A DNA stretch of 13,290 nt from Burkholderiaceae bacterium (GTDB lineage Bacteria > Pseudomonadota > Gammaproteobacteria > Burkholderiales > Burkholderiaceae). The stretch covers positions 1-13,290 of the forward strand of contig CANHLB010000023.1 in the NCBI GenBank assembly GCA_947461335.1, written 5' to 3'. The notes below the pieces were generated by a model that made no database searches, was not told where the DNA came from, and was given only the letters and a program-made list of their open reading frames with translations. A program made the translations under genes and the position numbers. This document shows, piece after piece, positions 1 to 7,257 of this stretch (within the stretch, counting starts at the first letter, position 1; each line of letters begins with the position of its first letter).

Positions 1-2166
1 GATGGTATTGACCGCATCAATATCGAACTATCTCTTAAAAATAAATTACAAGTCCTAGATGGTCTTGAATCATTCTTGAAAAAAAGCGCACTGCCTTTAG
101 GCAAGAGTGATGCTGAATATGAAATTCCAAGTGCTGAAATCTTAGGAGACCGAGTTCATCAGGCTCTCGAGCTGATAGCTAAGGTCCGTTCTCGCTGGGC
201 TGATTGGCTTATGCAGATGGACACCTACTTTCCGCAACTACAAAACTATAGCTTGCGGGCCTCATGGAAAGAAGAGGTACGCTCTGAGTTGCGTATTATT
301 TTTGGTGGCCTTGCATTCGAGCCGATTCTTGCTGAGTTAGAAGCAATTCACAAAAAAGTTTTACGTAAGCGTGTCTTTGTGGCTTTACATATGCATGCTG
401 GTGATGGCAACGTTCATACCAATATTCCTGTGAACTCTGATGACTATGAGATGTTGCAGGATGCTCATCGCGCAGTTGATCGAATCATGAAATTGGCTCG
501 CTCATTAGATGGGGTTATTTCTGGTGAGCATGGCATTGGTATTACTAAGCTTGAATATTTAACCGAGGCAGAATTAAAAGACTTCCGCAGTTATAAGAAT
601 CGTGTTGACCCTGAGGGGCGCTTCAACAAAGGCAAGCTCATGCCACATGCTGATCTGAGCCTTGCTTACACGCCTAGTTTTGGCTTAATGGGACATGAGT
701 CCATCATCATGCAACAAAGCGATATTGGAGCGATTGCTGATAGCGTCAAAGATTGCTTGCGATGTGGTAAGTGCAAACCCGTTTGCGCTACCCATGTTCC
801 TCGTGCTAATTTGCTATATAGCCCTCGTGACAAAATATTAGCTACTTCATTACTAATAGAAGCTTTCTTATATGAAGAGCAAACCCGTCGTGGTGTTTCT
901 ATTCGTCATTGGGAAATGTTTGACGATGTCGCAGCACACTGCACCGTATGCCATAAATGCTTGACACCTTGCCCAGTCAATATCGACTTTGGTGATGTCA
1001 CCATGAATATGCGCAATCTCTTGCGCAAGATGGGTCAGCAGCGTTTTAACCCTGGCACTGCAGCGTCAATGTTCTTTTTGAATGCCACAAGTCCCGAGAG
1101 TATTCATTTAGCTCGTAAGACCATGATTGGTTGGGGTTATAAGCTGCAACGTTTGGGTAACGATGTTCTACGTAAGTTTGCTAAACAGCAAACTGCCCAT
1201 CCTCCTGCAACAGTAGGTAAGCCCAGTATTAAGGAGCAGGTAATTTTCTTTGTGAATAAGAAGATGCCAGGCAACTTACCCAAGAAAACTGCTCGGGCAC
1301 TCTTAGATATCGAAGATGCAAATTATGTCCCCATTATTCGTGACCCAAAGACTACCTCTGCAGATACAGAAGCTGTATTTTATTTCCCAGGCTGTGGATC
1401 TGAACGTTTATTCTCACAAGTTGGTTTAGCTACTCAAGCCATGCTCTGGAATGTTGGTGTCCAAACCGTCTTACCCCCAGGTTACCTATGCTGCGGCTAT
1501 CCACAGCGCGGTAATGGTGATTTTGACAAGGCTGAGAAAATGATTACTGACAACCGTGTGTTGTTTCATCGCGTAGCCAATACCTTGAACTACTTAGATA
1601 TCAAAACGGTAGTTGTCTCTTGCGGTACTTGTTATGATCAATTGGCGGGTTACCAGTTTGAACAAATCTTTCCAGGTTGCCGGATTATTGATATCCATGA
1701 GTTTTTAGCAGAAAAAGGTGTCAAACTCTCTGGAGTGACGGGCGTGAAGTATATGTATCACGATCCGTGCCACTCCCCAATGAAGTTACAAGATCCTTTG
1801 AAGACCGTAAATGAACTCATCCAACTAGAAGATGGTAAGGCTATCCAAAAGAACGATCGTTGCTGTGGCGAGTCAGGTACCTTGGCGGTGACTCGTCCTG
1901 ATATTTCTACTCAAGTGAGATTTCGTAAGCAGATTGAGATGGAAAAAGGGGCTAATGATTTGCGCAAGGGAGACTTCACTGGTGATGTGAAGGTTCTAAC
2001 GAGCTGCCCTTCTTGTTTACAGGGCCTAACTCGCTTTGATGCAGATAGTGACACCACTGCAGATTACATCGTCGTTGAAATGGCCAACAAATTACTTGGT
2101 AAGGATTGGATGCAAGATTATGTAGCCAAGGCCAATCAAGGCGGTATAGAAAGGGTGCTTGTTTAA
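1..2166 (+). CDS. FAD-linked oxidoreductase fused to 4Fe-4S and CCG domains (5' end cut off)
   Basis: This is the C-terminal 721 residues of a large fused oxidoreductase. The frame is open from base 1, so the start codon and FAD-binding half lie outside the window. Codons 130-139 (HMHAGDGNVH) and the GEHGIG motif at codons 175-180 mark the FAD-linked oxidase C-terminal domain of the D-lactate dehydrogenase/GlcD class. Two CxxCxxCxxxC ferredoxin-type clusters start at codons 252 and 314; the first lacks the usual proline after its last Cys. Two CCG domains follow, each with a lone Cys, a CCG and a CxxC: codons 465, 497-498 and 541-544, then 590, 621-622 and 669-672. Members of this class oxidise 2-hydroxy acids at the inner membrane and pass electrons through Fe-S centres to the respiratory chain. 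The layout resembles E. coli YdiJ (D-2-hydroxyglutarate dehydrogenase) and the long DUF3683-type oxidases of Burkholderiales. The substrate cannot be read from the sequence. The stop codon overlaps the next start by one base. Confidence 0.9.
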   Translation, partial: DGIDRINIELSLKNKLQVLDGLESFLKKSALPLGKSDAEYEIPSAEILGDRVHQALELIAKVRSRWADWLMQMDTYFPQLQNYSLRASWKEEVRSELRIIFGGLAFEPILAELEAIHKKVLRKRVFVALHMHAGDGNVHTNIPVNSDDYEMLQDAHRAVDRIMKLARSLDGVISGEHGIGITKLEYLTEAELKDFRSYKNRVDPEGRFNKGKLMPHADLSLAYTPSFGLMGHESIIMQQSDIGAIADSVKDCLRCGKCKPVCATHVPRANLLYSPRDKILATSLLIEAFLYEEQTRRGVSIRHWEMFDDVAAHCTVCHKCLTPCPVNIDFGDVTMNMRNLLRKMGQQRFNPGTAASMFFLNATSPESIHLARKTMIGWGYKLQRLGNDVLRKFAKQQTAHPPATVGKPSIKEQVIFFVNKKMPGNLPKKTARALLDIEDANYVPIIRDPKTTSADTEAVFYFPGCGSERLFSQVGLATQAMLWNVGVQTVLPPGYLCCGYPQRGNGDFDKAEKMITDNRVLFHRVANTLNYLDIKTVVVSCGTCYDQLAGYQFEQIFPGCRIIDIHEFLAEKGVKLSGVTGVKYMYHDPCHSPMKLQDPLKTVNELIQLEDGKAIQKNDRCCGESGTLAVTRPDISTQVRFRKQIEMEKGANDLRKGDFTGDVKVLTSCPSCLQGLTRFDADSDTTADYIVVEMANKLLGKDWMQDYVAKANQGGIERVLV

Positions 2167-2552
2167 TGATTCCTAATAATGTCGTAGTACATCAGCAATC
2201 TAAGGTCTTAGAGCTCTCTTATGAGAATGGGAGCACCTATCGTCTTCCTTTTGAGTTTTTGAGAGTGCTCTCCCCATCTGCTGAAGTTCAGGGCCATGGC
2301 CCAGGACAGGAGACTTTACAAACTGGTAAACGCGATGTCTTAATTGCCCATCTTGAGCCGGTTGGGCATTACGCTTTAAAACCTAGCTTTTCAGATGGGC
2401 ATGATTCAGGGCTGTATTCTTGGGATTACCTGCAATTCTTGTGTGAGAATCAAGAGCAGTTGTGGAAAGAGCATTTGAATAGGCTAGCAACTGCAGGCCT
2501 TGATCGTGATGCGCCCATGATTGTCGCTGGTAGTTCCTGTGGAAGTCACTAA
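2166..2552 (+). CDS. DUF971 (gamma-butyrobetaine hydroxylase-like N-terminal domain) protein
   Basis: A small soluble protein of 128 residues made almost entirely of one DUF971 domain. The hallmark is the run [19 protein letters not shown] at residues 68-86; the early part ([20 protein letters not shown], 15-34) forms the typical beta-rich start. The ATG overlaps the stop of the upstream oxidoreductase (TAATG) and has an AAGGG ribosome binding site 10 bases upstream. The frame stays open further upstream, but family length and this site favour the ATG. In gamma-butyrobetaine hydroxylase the related domain binds zinc, and elsewhere the domain is found fused to Mrp/ApbC-type Fe-S proteins. The stand-alone protein has no proven function. 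The only cysteines are at residues 92 and 125, so a four-Cys site is absent. Its position directly before ubiE, with a one-base overlap, suggests co-translation with ubiE. Confidence 0.85.
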   Translation: MIPNNVVVHQQSKVLELSYENGSTYRLPFEFLRVLSPSAEVQGHGPGQETLQTGKRDVLIAHLEPVGHYALKPSFSDGHDSGLYSWDYLQFLCENQEQLWKEHLNRLATAGLDRDAPMIVAGSSCGSH

Positions 2553-3295
2553 TGAGTAAAACTCACTTCGGTTATCAAAGTGTTGATGAGGCTGAAAAAG
2601 CCAGTAAGGTTGCTGAGGTTTTCCATTCAGTTGCGAGTAAATATGATGTGATGAATGACTTAATGTCATTTGGTTTACATCGTATTTGGAAAAAAATGAC
2701 TATTGCTCGAGCCAATATTCGGCCCGGACAAAAGGTGTTAGATATTGCTGGGGGTACTGGGGATCTTGCGGCAGCGTTTGCAAAAGCAGCTGATTGGGGG
2801 CACAACCCTGATGCACAAGTTTGGTTAAGCGACATCAATGCATCGATGTTAGGCGTAGGGCGTGATCGTTTATTAGATCAAGGCATGGCCTTACCATGTG
2901 TGCAGTTTGATGCAGAAAAGATTCCATTTCCGAATAATCATTTTGATGTTGTCACCGTGGCATTTGGTTTACGTAATATGACCCACAAGGAGGTGGCTTT
3001 AGGTGAGATGCGGCGCGTAATTAAGCCAGGTGGCCGTGTTTTGGTACTAGAATTTTCTAAACCGGATGCTTTTTTGCAACCTATATATGACACCTATTCA
3101 TTTAAGGTTTTACCTTGGCTAGGCGAAAAAATTGCGCAAGATTCAGAAAGCTATCGCTATTTAGCAGAATCTATACGGATGCACCCTGATTCACAAACCC
3201 TCAAGGAAATGATGCTGGGGGTTGGTTTTGACGATGTGGAAACCCATAGGATGACTGGGGGTATCGTTGCCTTACATATTGGTATTAAATACTAA
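2552..3295 (+). CDS. ubiE: Ubiquinone/menaquinone biosynthesis C-methyltransferase UbiE
   Basis: A 247-residue class I SAM-dependent methyltransferase, close to the usual length for UbiE. It places the ring C-methyl group on the demethoxy benzoquinol intermediate of ubiquinone synthesis (and on demethylmenaquinol where that is made). The N-terminal FGYQSV and the stretch [20 protein letters not shown] (27-46) are UbiE signatures. SAM-binding motif I is [10 protein letters not shown] (62-71), the acidic post-motif is WLSDIN (91-96), and [11 protein letters not shown] (133-143) plus the [15 protein letters not shown] segment (157-171) complete the fold. All family motifs look intact. The ATG overlaps the DUF971 stop by one base, with GGAAG about 6 bases upstream. 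Unlike in E. coli, ubiJ and ubiB do not follow directly: a Tim44-like gene with its own signals lies between. The last bases of ubiE also carry the probable -35 element for that gene. Confidence 0.97.
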   Translation: MSKTHFGYQSVDEAEKASKVAEVFHSVASKYDVMNDLMSFGLHRIWKKMTIARANIRPGQKVLDIAGGTGDLAAAFAKAADWGHNPDAQVWLSDINASMLGVGRDRLLDQGMALPCVQFDAEKIPFPNNHFDVVTVAFGLRNMTHKEVALGEMRRVIKPGGRVLVLEFSKPDAFLQPIYDTYSFKVLPWLGEKIAQDSESYRYLAESIRMHPDSQTLKEMMLGVGFDDVETHRMTGGIVALHIGIKY

Positions 3296-3307
3296 TAGTT
3301 GTATAGT
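3279..3307 (+). promoter_or_regulatory. Putative sigma70 promoter for the Tim44-like gene
   Basis: A -35 box TTGGTA (3279-3284; 4 of 6 consensus bases) and a -10 box TATAGT (3302-3307; 5 of 6) are separated by exactly 17 bases. The -35 lies inside the last codons of ubiE. Transcription would start near 3313-3315, giving a leader of about 50 bases before the ATG at 3364. This is a match by eye; AT-rich gaps give such matches by chance, hence moderate confidence. Confidence 0.5.
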
Positions 3308-3323
3308 TTTTAAGTTCTTAAAA
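3308..3323. repeat. AT-rich inverted repeat at the presumed transcription start
   Basis: TTTTAAG (3308-3314) and CTTAAAA (3317-3323) are perfect inverted 7-base arms around TT. The two-base centre is too short for a good hairpin and no T-run follows, so it is a poor terminator for ubiE. Its place directly after the -10 box would suit an operator or a leader structure, but an AT-rich palindrome this short can arise by chance. Confidence 0.35.
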
Positions 3324-3363
3324 GCTAAAGTACTGTAGAAGTTATAAGAAGGGGTAAATAAAA

Positions 3364-4272
3364 ATGAATCAACATTTTTTTAAAGCAGTTATATTAAGTT
3401 TCACACTCATCTTTGCATCCATTTCTCATGTTGATGCTGCACGTTTGGGTAATGGAAAAAGCGTTGGGCGGGCACCTAGTGCGCCAATGCAAAAACAAGC
3501 TGCTCCAGTGCAAAAGCCGGCGCAACAAGCTCAGCCTGCTGCGCCAACTCCAGCTCCTCAGGCCGCTCCTAGTCGCTTTGGTGGCATGGGCGGAATTTTG
3601 GGCGGATTAGCTGCAGGCTTGGGTATTGGATATCTCTTATCTCACTTTGGTCTTGGTGAAGGAGCGGCCTCTCTAGTAACTGGACTGTTAATTGCTATGT
3701 TGGCTGGTTTCGCCATCATGTTTGTTATTAGGAAATTACTTCCTGCAATGTCGGGTGCTGGACAAAATTCCAATGTACCGAATTCTGGGATGCAACGTAG
3801 CAATCTCGAACAAGCTCCTAGACAAGAGCCCGCCTTTACGCCAGCAGCTAATGCCTTTGGCGAAGTGGGCGCTGAACCAGAGCCATTTCAGTCAACATTA
3901 CCACCAGGCTTTGATCAGCGAGCATTTTTGGAAAACGCAAAACAATACTTTTCGACCCTTCAAAAAGCTTGGGATCAGGGCGATCTCGTATCCTTACGTG
4001 AATTTACTACCCCAGACATGTTTGCCACAATTCAACAAGATTTGGCTGGTCGAGCGGATAGCGCTAACCAGACAGACGTCGTTACTATTAATGCCCAACT
4101 GATTGGTATTGAGACGATAGATGCCTATTACTTCTGTAGCGTGCAGTTCAGCGGCATGATTCGTGAACAGCCAGGAGCCCCGGCAAGTGAATTTTCTGAA
4201 ATTTGGAATTTAAGTAAGCCGGTAGAAGGGCCTGGAGGCTGGGTACTAGCGGGTATCTCGCAGTTGGTTTAA
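3364..4272 (+). CDS. Tim44-like domain protein with signal peptide and glycine-rich membrane segment
   Basis: A 302-residue envelope protein. Residues 1-25 form a signal peptide (hydrophobic core VILSFTLIFASI, cleavage likely after VDA) or an uncleaved anchor. A linker rich in Ala, Pro and Gln (about 38-70) follows, then a Gly-rich hydrophobic stretch (72-95, RFGGMGGILGGLAAGLGIGY) and a second membrane segment (101-122) ending in the basic RK. A second low-complexity linker leads to a C-terminal Tim44-like domain (about 183-302), with the helical opening FDQRAFLENAKQYFSTLQKA and the NTF2-like ending IWNLSKP...GGWVLAGISQ. Mitochondrial Tim44 tethers the import motor to the membrane; bacterial relatives are thought to bind membranes or partner proteins, but this one has no assigned role. 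Start: AGAAGGGG at 3347-3354, 9 bases before the ATG. It appears to have its own promoter and terminator, splitting ubiE from ubiJ-ubiB. Confidence 0.85.
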   Translation: MNQHFFKAVILSFTLIFASISHVDAARLGNGKSVGRAPSAPMQKQAAPVQKPAQQAQPAAPTPAPQAAPSRFGGMGGILGGLAAGLGIGYLLSHFGLGEGAASLVTGLLIAMLAGFAIMFVIRKLLPAMSGAGQNSNVPNSGMQRSNLEQAPRQEPAFTPAANAFGEVGAEPEPFQSTLPPGFDQRAFLENAKQYFSTLQKAWDQGDLVSLREFTTPDMFATIQQDLAGRADSANQTDVVTINAQLIGIETIDAYYFCSVQFSGMIREQPGAPASEFSEIWNLSKPVEGPGGWVLAGISQLV

Positions 4273-4293
4273 GCTTTAGGTACTTTCCATTGG

Positions 4294-4319
4294 AAAACCC
4301 GCACTTGTGCGGGTTTTTT
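4294..4319 (+). terminator. Strong rho-independent terminator after the Tim44-like gene
   Basis: The arms AAAACCCGCAC (4294-4304) and GTGCGGGTTTT (4307-4317) are perfectly complementary. The realistic hairpin is CCCGCA-CTTG-TGCGGG followed by six T (4314-4319). The A-run on the left makes it potentially bidirectional. It begins 21 bases after the Tim44-like stop and its T-run ends 6 bases before the ubiJ ATG, leaving almost no room for a ubiJ leader. Confidence 0.9.
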
Positions 4320-4325
4320 ACACTC

Positions 4326-4946
4326 ATGAACACGAATTTATCTTCCACCCATTCGATTGCTGCCAGCGCCGCTTGCCGCGGGATTAACCACGTTTTGGGA
4401 AGTGAGTCTTGGGCATCAGCTGAGCTTGCTAAGCATTCTGGTAAATCGATTCTTTTTCAGCTACCCCTTGGCGAACTCTGTTTTGAGATTAGTCCAGCAG
4501 GTTTACTAACAGCCGTAAAAGAGATTGCTGCCCCATCACTCACTTTAGAAGTATCTAGTAAAGCCTTGAGTGAGATGGTAGCAAGTTCTGGTAGCTTACG
4601 CGAGCAAGCCTTCAAAGCGGTGAAGATTACCGGTGATGCAGACTTGGCTCAATTAATAGGTCGCTTAGCTGGTCAACTACGCTGGGAGTATGAAGAAGAT
4701 TTAGCGCGCTTAGTCGGTGATGCGCCTGCAAACTTTGCTGTAAGACAAGGAAAGAAATGGGTTTCTGCTTCCCACTCTGCCGCTAGTGATTTACTGAGCA
4801 ATGTAGTTGAGTATGTGAGTGAAGAAAGAAAAGTTCTTTTAAATAAAAGAGACTTCACTACTCATAAATCCGAATTAAATGATTTACGTGAATCTATTGA
4901 TCGCATGGAAAAACGTATTCAATTTCTAGAGCAAAAGGCTAAATAA
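4326..4946 (+). CDS. ubiJ: Ubiquinone biosynthesis accessory factor UbiJ (SCP2 domain)
   Basis: A 206-residue protein, close to E. coli UbiJ (about 201). UbiJ has no catalytic role; with UbiK it helps the soluble Ubi complex handle hydrophobic intermediates during aerobic ubiquinone synthesis. The N-terminal half is an SCP2-type lipid-binding domain: SILFQLPLGELCFEISPAGL at 41-60 and VKITGDADLAQLIGRL at 99-114. The C-terminus (about 164-206) is a charged coiled coil ending LNDLRESIDRMEKRIQFLEQ, the probable partner-binding part. Identity is supported by ubiB starting 3 bases downstream. The ATG sits 6 bases after the T-run of a strong terminator and has no Shine-Dalgarno sequence. The frame is open back through the hairpin to a TTG at 4290 with AGG at 4278-4280, so a 218-residue form beginning MENPHLCGFF cannot be excluded. 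I favour the ATG because the extra residues look like translated terminator. Confidence 0.9.
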   Translation: MNTNLSSTHSIAASAACRGINHVLGSESWASAELAKHSGKSILFQLPLGELCFEISPAGLLTAVKEIAAPSLTLEVSSKALSEMVASSGSLREQAFKAVKITGDADLAQLIGRLAGQLRWEYEEDLARLVGDAPANFAVRQGKKWVSASHSAASDLLSNVVEYVSEERKVLLNKRDFTTHKSELNDLRESIDRMEKRIQFLEQKAK

Positions 4947-4949
4947 ATC

Positions 4950-6536
4950 GTGCGTCGAATTGCCCGTCTTTGCTTTATCTTCTTTACCGCTTGGCGTTAT
5001 GGATTATTACCACTCTTGCGCGATATTCTGAAGCCAGGAATTAGCAGGGGCTGTCTAACGGTTATTTGCTGGACTTCCCCTGGCGGAAACTTGCCTAGGG
5101 GTGAGCGCATTCGCTTAACACTAGAAGCACTCGGCCCAATTTTTGTGAAGTTTGGACAAGTCCTGTCAACGCGGCGAGATTTATTGCCTGAGGATATTGC
5201 GAATGAGCTAGCAAAGCTCCAAGATCAAGTTCCTCCATTTTCAAATGAAGAGTCGCGGCGCTTAATTGAGAAAGCAATCGGCCAGCCGATCGAAGAAGTC
5301 TTTATTAGTTTTGATGCCACACCTGTTGCGAGCGCCTCTGTCGCACAAGTACATTTTGGAGTTTTGCGTGCTACTGAGAGGCATCCAGAGTGGAATGGGC
5401 TTGAAGTTGCGATCAAGGTCCTGCGTCCAGGCATCCTTCCAATCATTGAGAGCGACATCGCTTTAATGTACGACCTAGCAAAGATTATTGAAAAATTATC
5501 TTCTGATGGTCGCCGCCTAAAACTCACCGAAAACGTTGCTGAGTTTGATAGGCATTTACATGATGAGCTCGATCTCATGCGTGAGGCTGCTAATGCCAGT
5601 CAGTTAAGAAGATATTTTATTGACTCAGATAAGCTGATGATTCCAGAAATGTATTGGGACTTATGTCATACCAATGTCATCGTGATGGAAAAGATGAATG
5701 GGATATCTATTGGACGTTTTGATGAATTACGTGCTGCTGGGGTAGATTTCAAAAAATTAGCAGCAGAGGGTGTAGAGATATTTTTTACTCAAGTGTTTGA
5801 ATATGGTTTTTTCCATGCGGATATGCACCCCGGAAATATCATGATTAGTCTTGAGCCGGAAACATTTGGGCGTTTTATTTCTTTAGACTTTGGCATTGTT
5901 GGGGCGCTCAGCGAATCTGATAAAAATTATTTAGCGCTTAATTTTTTGGCTTTCTTTAATCGCGATTACCGTCGGGTTGCAGAGTTACATGTCGAATCAG
6001 GTTGGGTACCTGCCGATACCCGCGTGGAAGAATTAGAGGGTGCGGTACGCTCGGTTTGCGAACCTTACTTTGATCGACCTTTAAAAGAGATTTCTTTAGG
6101 CATTGTTCTAGTACGTTTATTCCAAACATCTCGACGTTTTAAGGTAGAAGTCCAGCCTCAACTGTCCCTGTTATCAAAGACCTTATTGAATGTCGAAGGC
6201 CTGGCGCGTGAGCTGGATCCTGATCTCGATCTTTGGCAGACTGCAAAGCCGATTCTGGAAAAGTGGATCAGTAAGCAGTTGGGCTGGCGGGGCTTACTTG
6301 ATGGAATTAAAGAGGAAGCGCCGTCTTGGGCCAAGATTCTGCCGACCTTGCCTCGCTTAATTGCCGATGCTCTGTCTCAGACCCGCAATCAGACAAAAGA
6401 CCAAAATGGCGAGTTAGACGTTCTAAAAGCACTTTTGCTTGAAGAAAGGCGTACTCGCCGTCTTGTAGTGGGTGCCTTGCTATTTGCCGGAGGCTTTTTG
6501 GCAGGAATTTTGATCATTAGCCTACGCATTTACTAG
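4950..6536 (+). CDS. ubiB: Atypical protein kinase-like ubiquinone biosynthesis protein UbiB
   Basis: A 528-residue member of the UbiB/ABC1/ADCK family (E. coli UbiB 546). It is needed for aerobic ubiquinone synthesis and is thought to use ATP hydrolysis to make membrane-bound precursors accessible to the Ubi complex. Family hallmarks are present: the KxGQ motif as KFGQ (67-70) followed by STRRDLLP; the Ala-rich loop [13 protein letters not shown] (123-135) that replaces the kinase glycine loop; the ATP-site Lys in VAIK (153-156); the [11 protein letters not shown] helix (206-216); the catalytic loop HADMHPGN (289-296); and the DFG motif in LDFG (312-315). A C-terminal membrane helix (about 504-526, [20 protein letters not shown]) anchors it in the inner membrane. 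The start is GTG, with AAAAGG 11 bases upstream inside the end of ubiJ. The 3-base gap to ubiJ implies co-expression. Confidence 0.97.
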   Translation: MRRIARLCFIFFTAWRYGLLPLLRDILKPGISRGCLTVICWTSPGGNLPRGERIRLTLEALGPIFVKFGQVLSTRRDLLPEDIANELAKLQDQVPPFSNEESRRLIEKAIGQPIEEVFISFDATPVASASVAQVHFGVLRATERHPEWNGLEVAIKVLRPGILPIIESDIALMYDLAKIIEKLSSDGRRLKLTENVAEFDRHLHDELDLMREAANASQLRRYFIDSDKLMIPEMYWDLCHTNVIVMEKMNGISIGRFDELRAAGVDFKKLAAEGVEIFFTQVFEYGFFHADMHPGNIMISLEPETFGRFISLDFGIVGALSESDKNYLALNFLAFFNRDYRRVAELHVESGWVPADTRVEELEGAVRSVCEPYFDRPLKEISLGIVLVRLFQTSRRFKVEVQPQLSLLSKTLLNVEGLARELDPDLDLWQTAKPILEKWISKQLGWRGLLDGIKEEAPSWAKILPTLPRLIADALSQTRNQTKDQNGELDVLKALLLEERRTRRLVVGALLFAGGFLAGILIISLRIY

Positions 6537-6563
6537 TCTTTCGCTACTTGGTCTCTAAACCGC

Positions 6564-6569
6564 TAAAAT
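6564..6569 (+). promoter_or_regulatory. Possible -10 box upstream of the DUF502 gene (weak)
   Basis: TAAAAT matches the -10 consensus at 5 of 6 positions in the 52-base gap after ubiB, the widest gap to the right of the terminator. The best-spaced -35, TCGCTA at 6541-6546 (17-base spacer), matches only 3 of 6. A start point about 12 bases before the gene would leave a short leader. This may only be AT-rich chance. Confidence 0.2.
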
Positions 6570-6588
6570 AGCTGGCTAGGCAGAACAC

Positions 6589-7242
6589 ATGAAAAAATAC
6601 TTTATCGCAGGCATTCTTGTTTGGGCACCATTATCAATCACCGTTTGGGTGATTGGATGGGGCTTAGGTTTGCTCGACGGTGTATTTGGTTCGGTAATGC
6701 ATGCCATCATTCTGGTCCTGCCAACTGAGACTGCATTAGATGTACAGCATTTCCGTGACCTCCCGGGTGTTGGAGTCTTGATCGTGATTGCGGTCATTAT
6801 GTTCACCGGATTACTCGCAATTAGTTTTGCTGGTCAATGGTGGTTAAAGATTTGGGACAAGTTTGTTAATCGTATTCCGATTGTGCGTTCGATCTACTCG
6901 AGTGTTCAACAGGTTTCATCCACTTTATTTTCTGGAAGTGGTCAGGCATTTAGTAAGGCTTTGTTGATTCGTTACCCACACGCTGACTCTTGGGTGATCG
7001 CCTTTCAAACAGGTATTCCTGCAAGAGAAGTGACTGCTAAATTGGGCGAGGATTATGTCAATGTATTTCTGCCAACGACCCCAAACCCCACATCTGGATT
7101 TTTCATGATTGTGCCGCGCGCGCAAACGATTGAACTTGAGATGAGTGTAGAGGAGGCTTTGAAACACATTGTTTCAATGGGTTCCGTACCTCCCAATAGC
7201 TCTTCTGGCTTGACTGCAGCCCAGCCGCCACACCCTTTTTGA
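6589..7242 (+). CDS. DUF502 family inner-membrane protein
   Basis: A 217-residue DUF502 protein, the bacterial counterpart of the plant COV/LCV family; molecular role unknown. Two hydrophobic segments are clear: about 4-30 (YFIAGILVWAPLSITVWVIG, with the family's internal Pro) and about 59-82 (PGVGVLIVIAVIMFTGLLAI). Between them is a short loop, and after the second helix comes the conserved family patch NRIPIVRSIYSSVQQV (94-109). The rest is a soluble beta-rich domain ending in a Ser/Pro-rich tail (about 195-217). The ATG is preceded by a weak TAGG about 8 bases away. The gene lies 52 bases after ubiB and 15 bases before aspS. From memory, Burkholderiales often carry a small FmdB-type zinc-ribbon gene just before this DUF502-aspS pair; there is no room for it here. 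Confidence 0.88.
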   Translation: MKKYFIAGILVWAPLSITVWVIGWGLGLLDGVFGSVMHAIILVLPTETALDVQHFRDLPGVGVLIVIAVIMFTGLLAISFAGQWWLKIWDKFVNRIPIVRSIYSSVQQVSSTLFSGSGQAFSKALLIRYPHADSWVIAFQTGIPAREVTAKLGEDYVNVFLPTTPNPTSGFFMIVPRAQTIELEMSVEEALKHIVSMGSVPPNSSSGLTAAQPPHPF

Positions 7243-7257
7243 TTTATAGGAAATTTT

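Noticed and set aside
2106..2165. Longer DUF971 start at TTG 2106
   Set aside because: The extra 20 residues come from an alternative frame of the upstream oxidoreductase, while the ATG at 2166 has a good ribosome binding site and matches the family start.
2484..2838. Antisense open frames opposite the DUF971 end and ubiE
   Set aside because: Low-complexity translations without family features, lying over intact conserved genes on the + strand.
3308..3323. The palindrome after ubiE as an intrinsic terminator for ubiE
   Set aside because: The loop is too short, the stem is nearly all A-T, and no T-run follows the right arm.
3413..4102. Two open frames (3413-3610 and 3692-4102) in another + frame inside the Tim44-like gene
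   Set aside because: They lie wholly within a gene with clear family features; their translations are Leu/Gln-rich with no recognisable domain and no good start signals.
4148..4348. Antisense open frame across the terminator and the ubiJ start
   Set aside because: Its sequence is the complement of the terminator hairpin plus the Tim44-like tail; the apparent protein has no recognisable features.
6562..6572. Small inverted repeat GCTA-AAA-TAGC after ubiB as a terminator
   Set aside because: A four-base stem without a T-run is too weak to terminate transcription.
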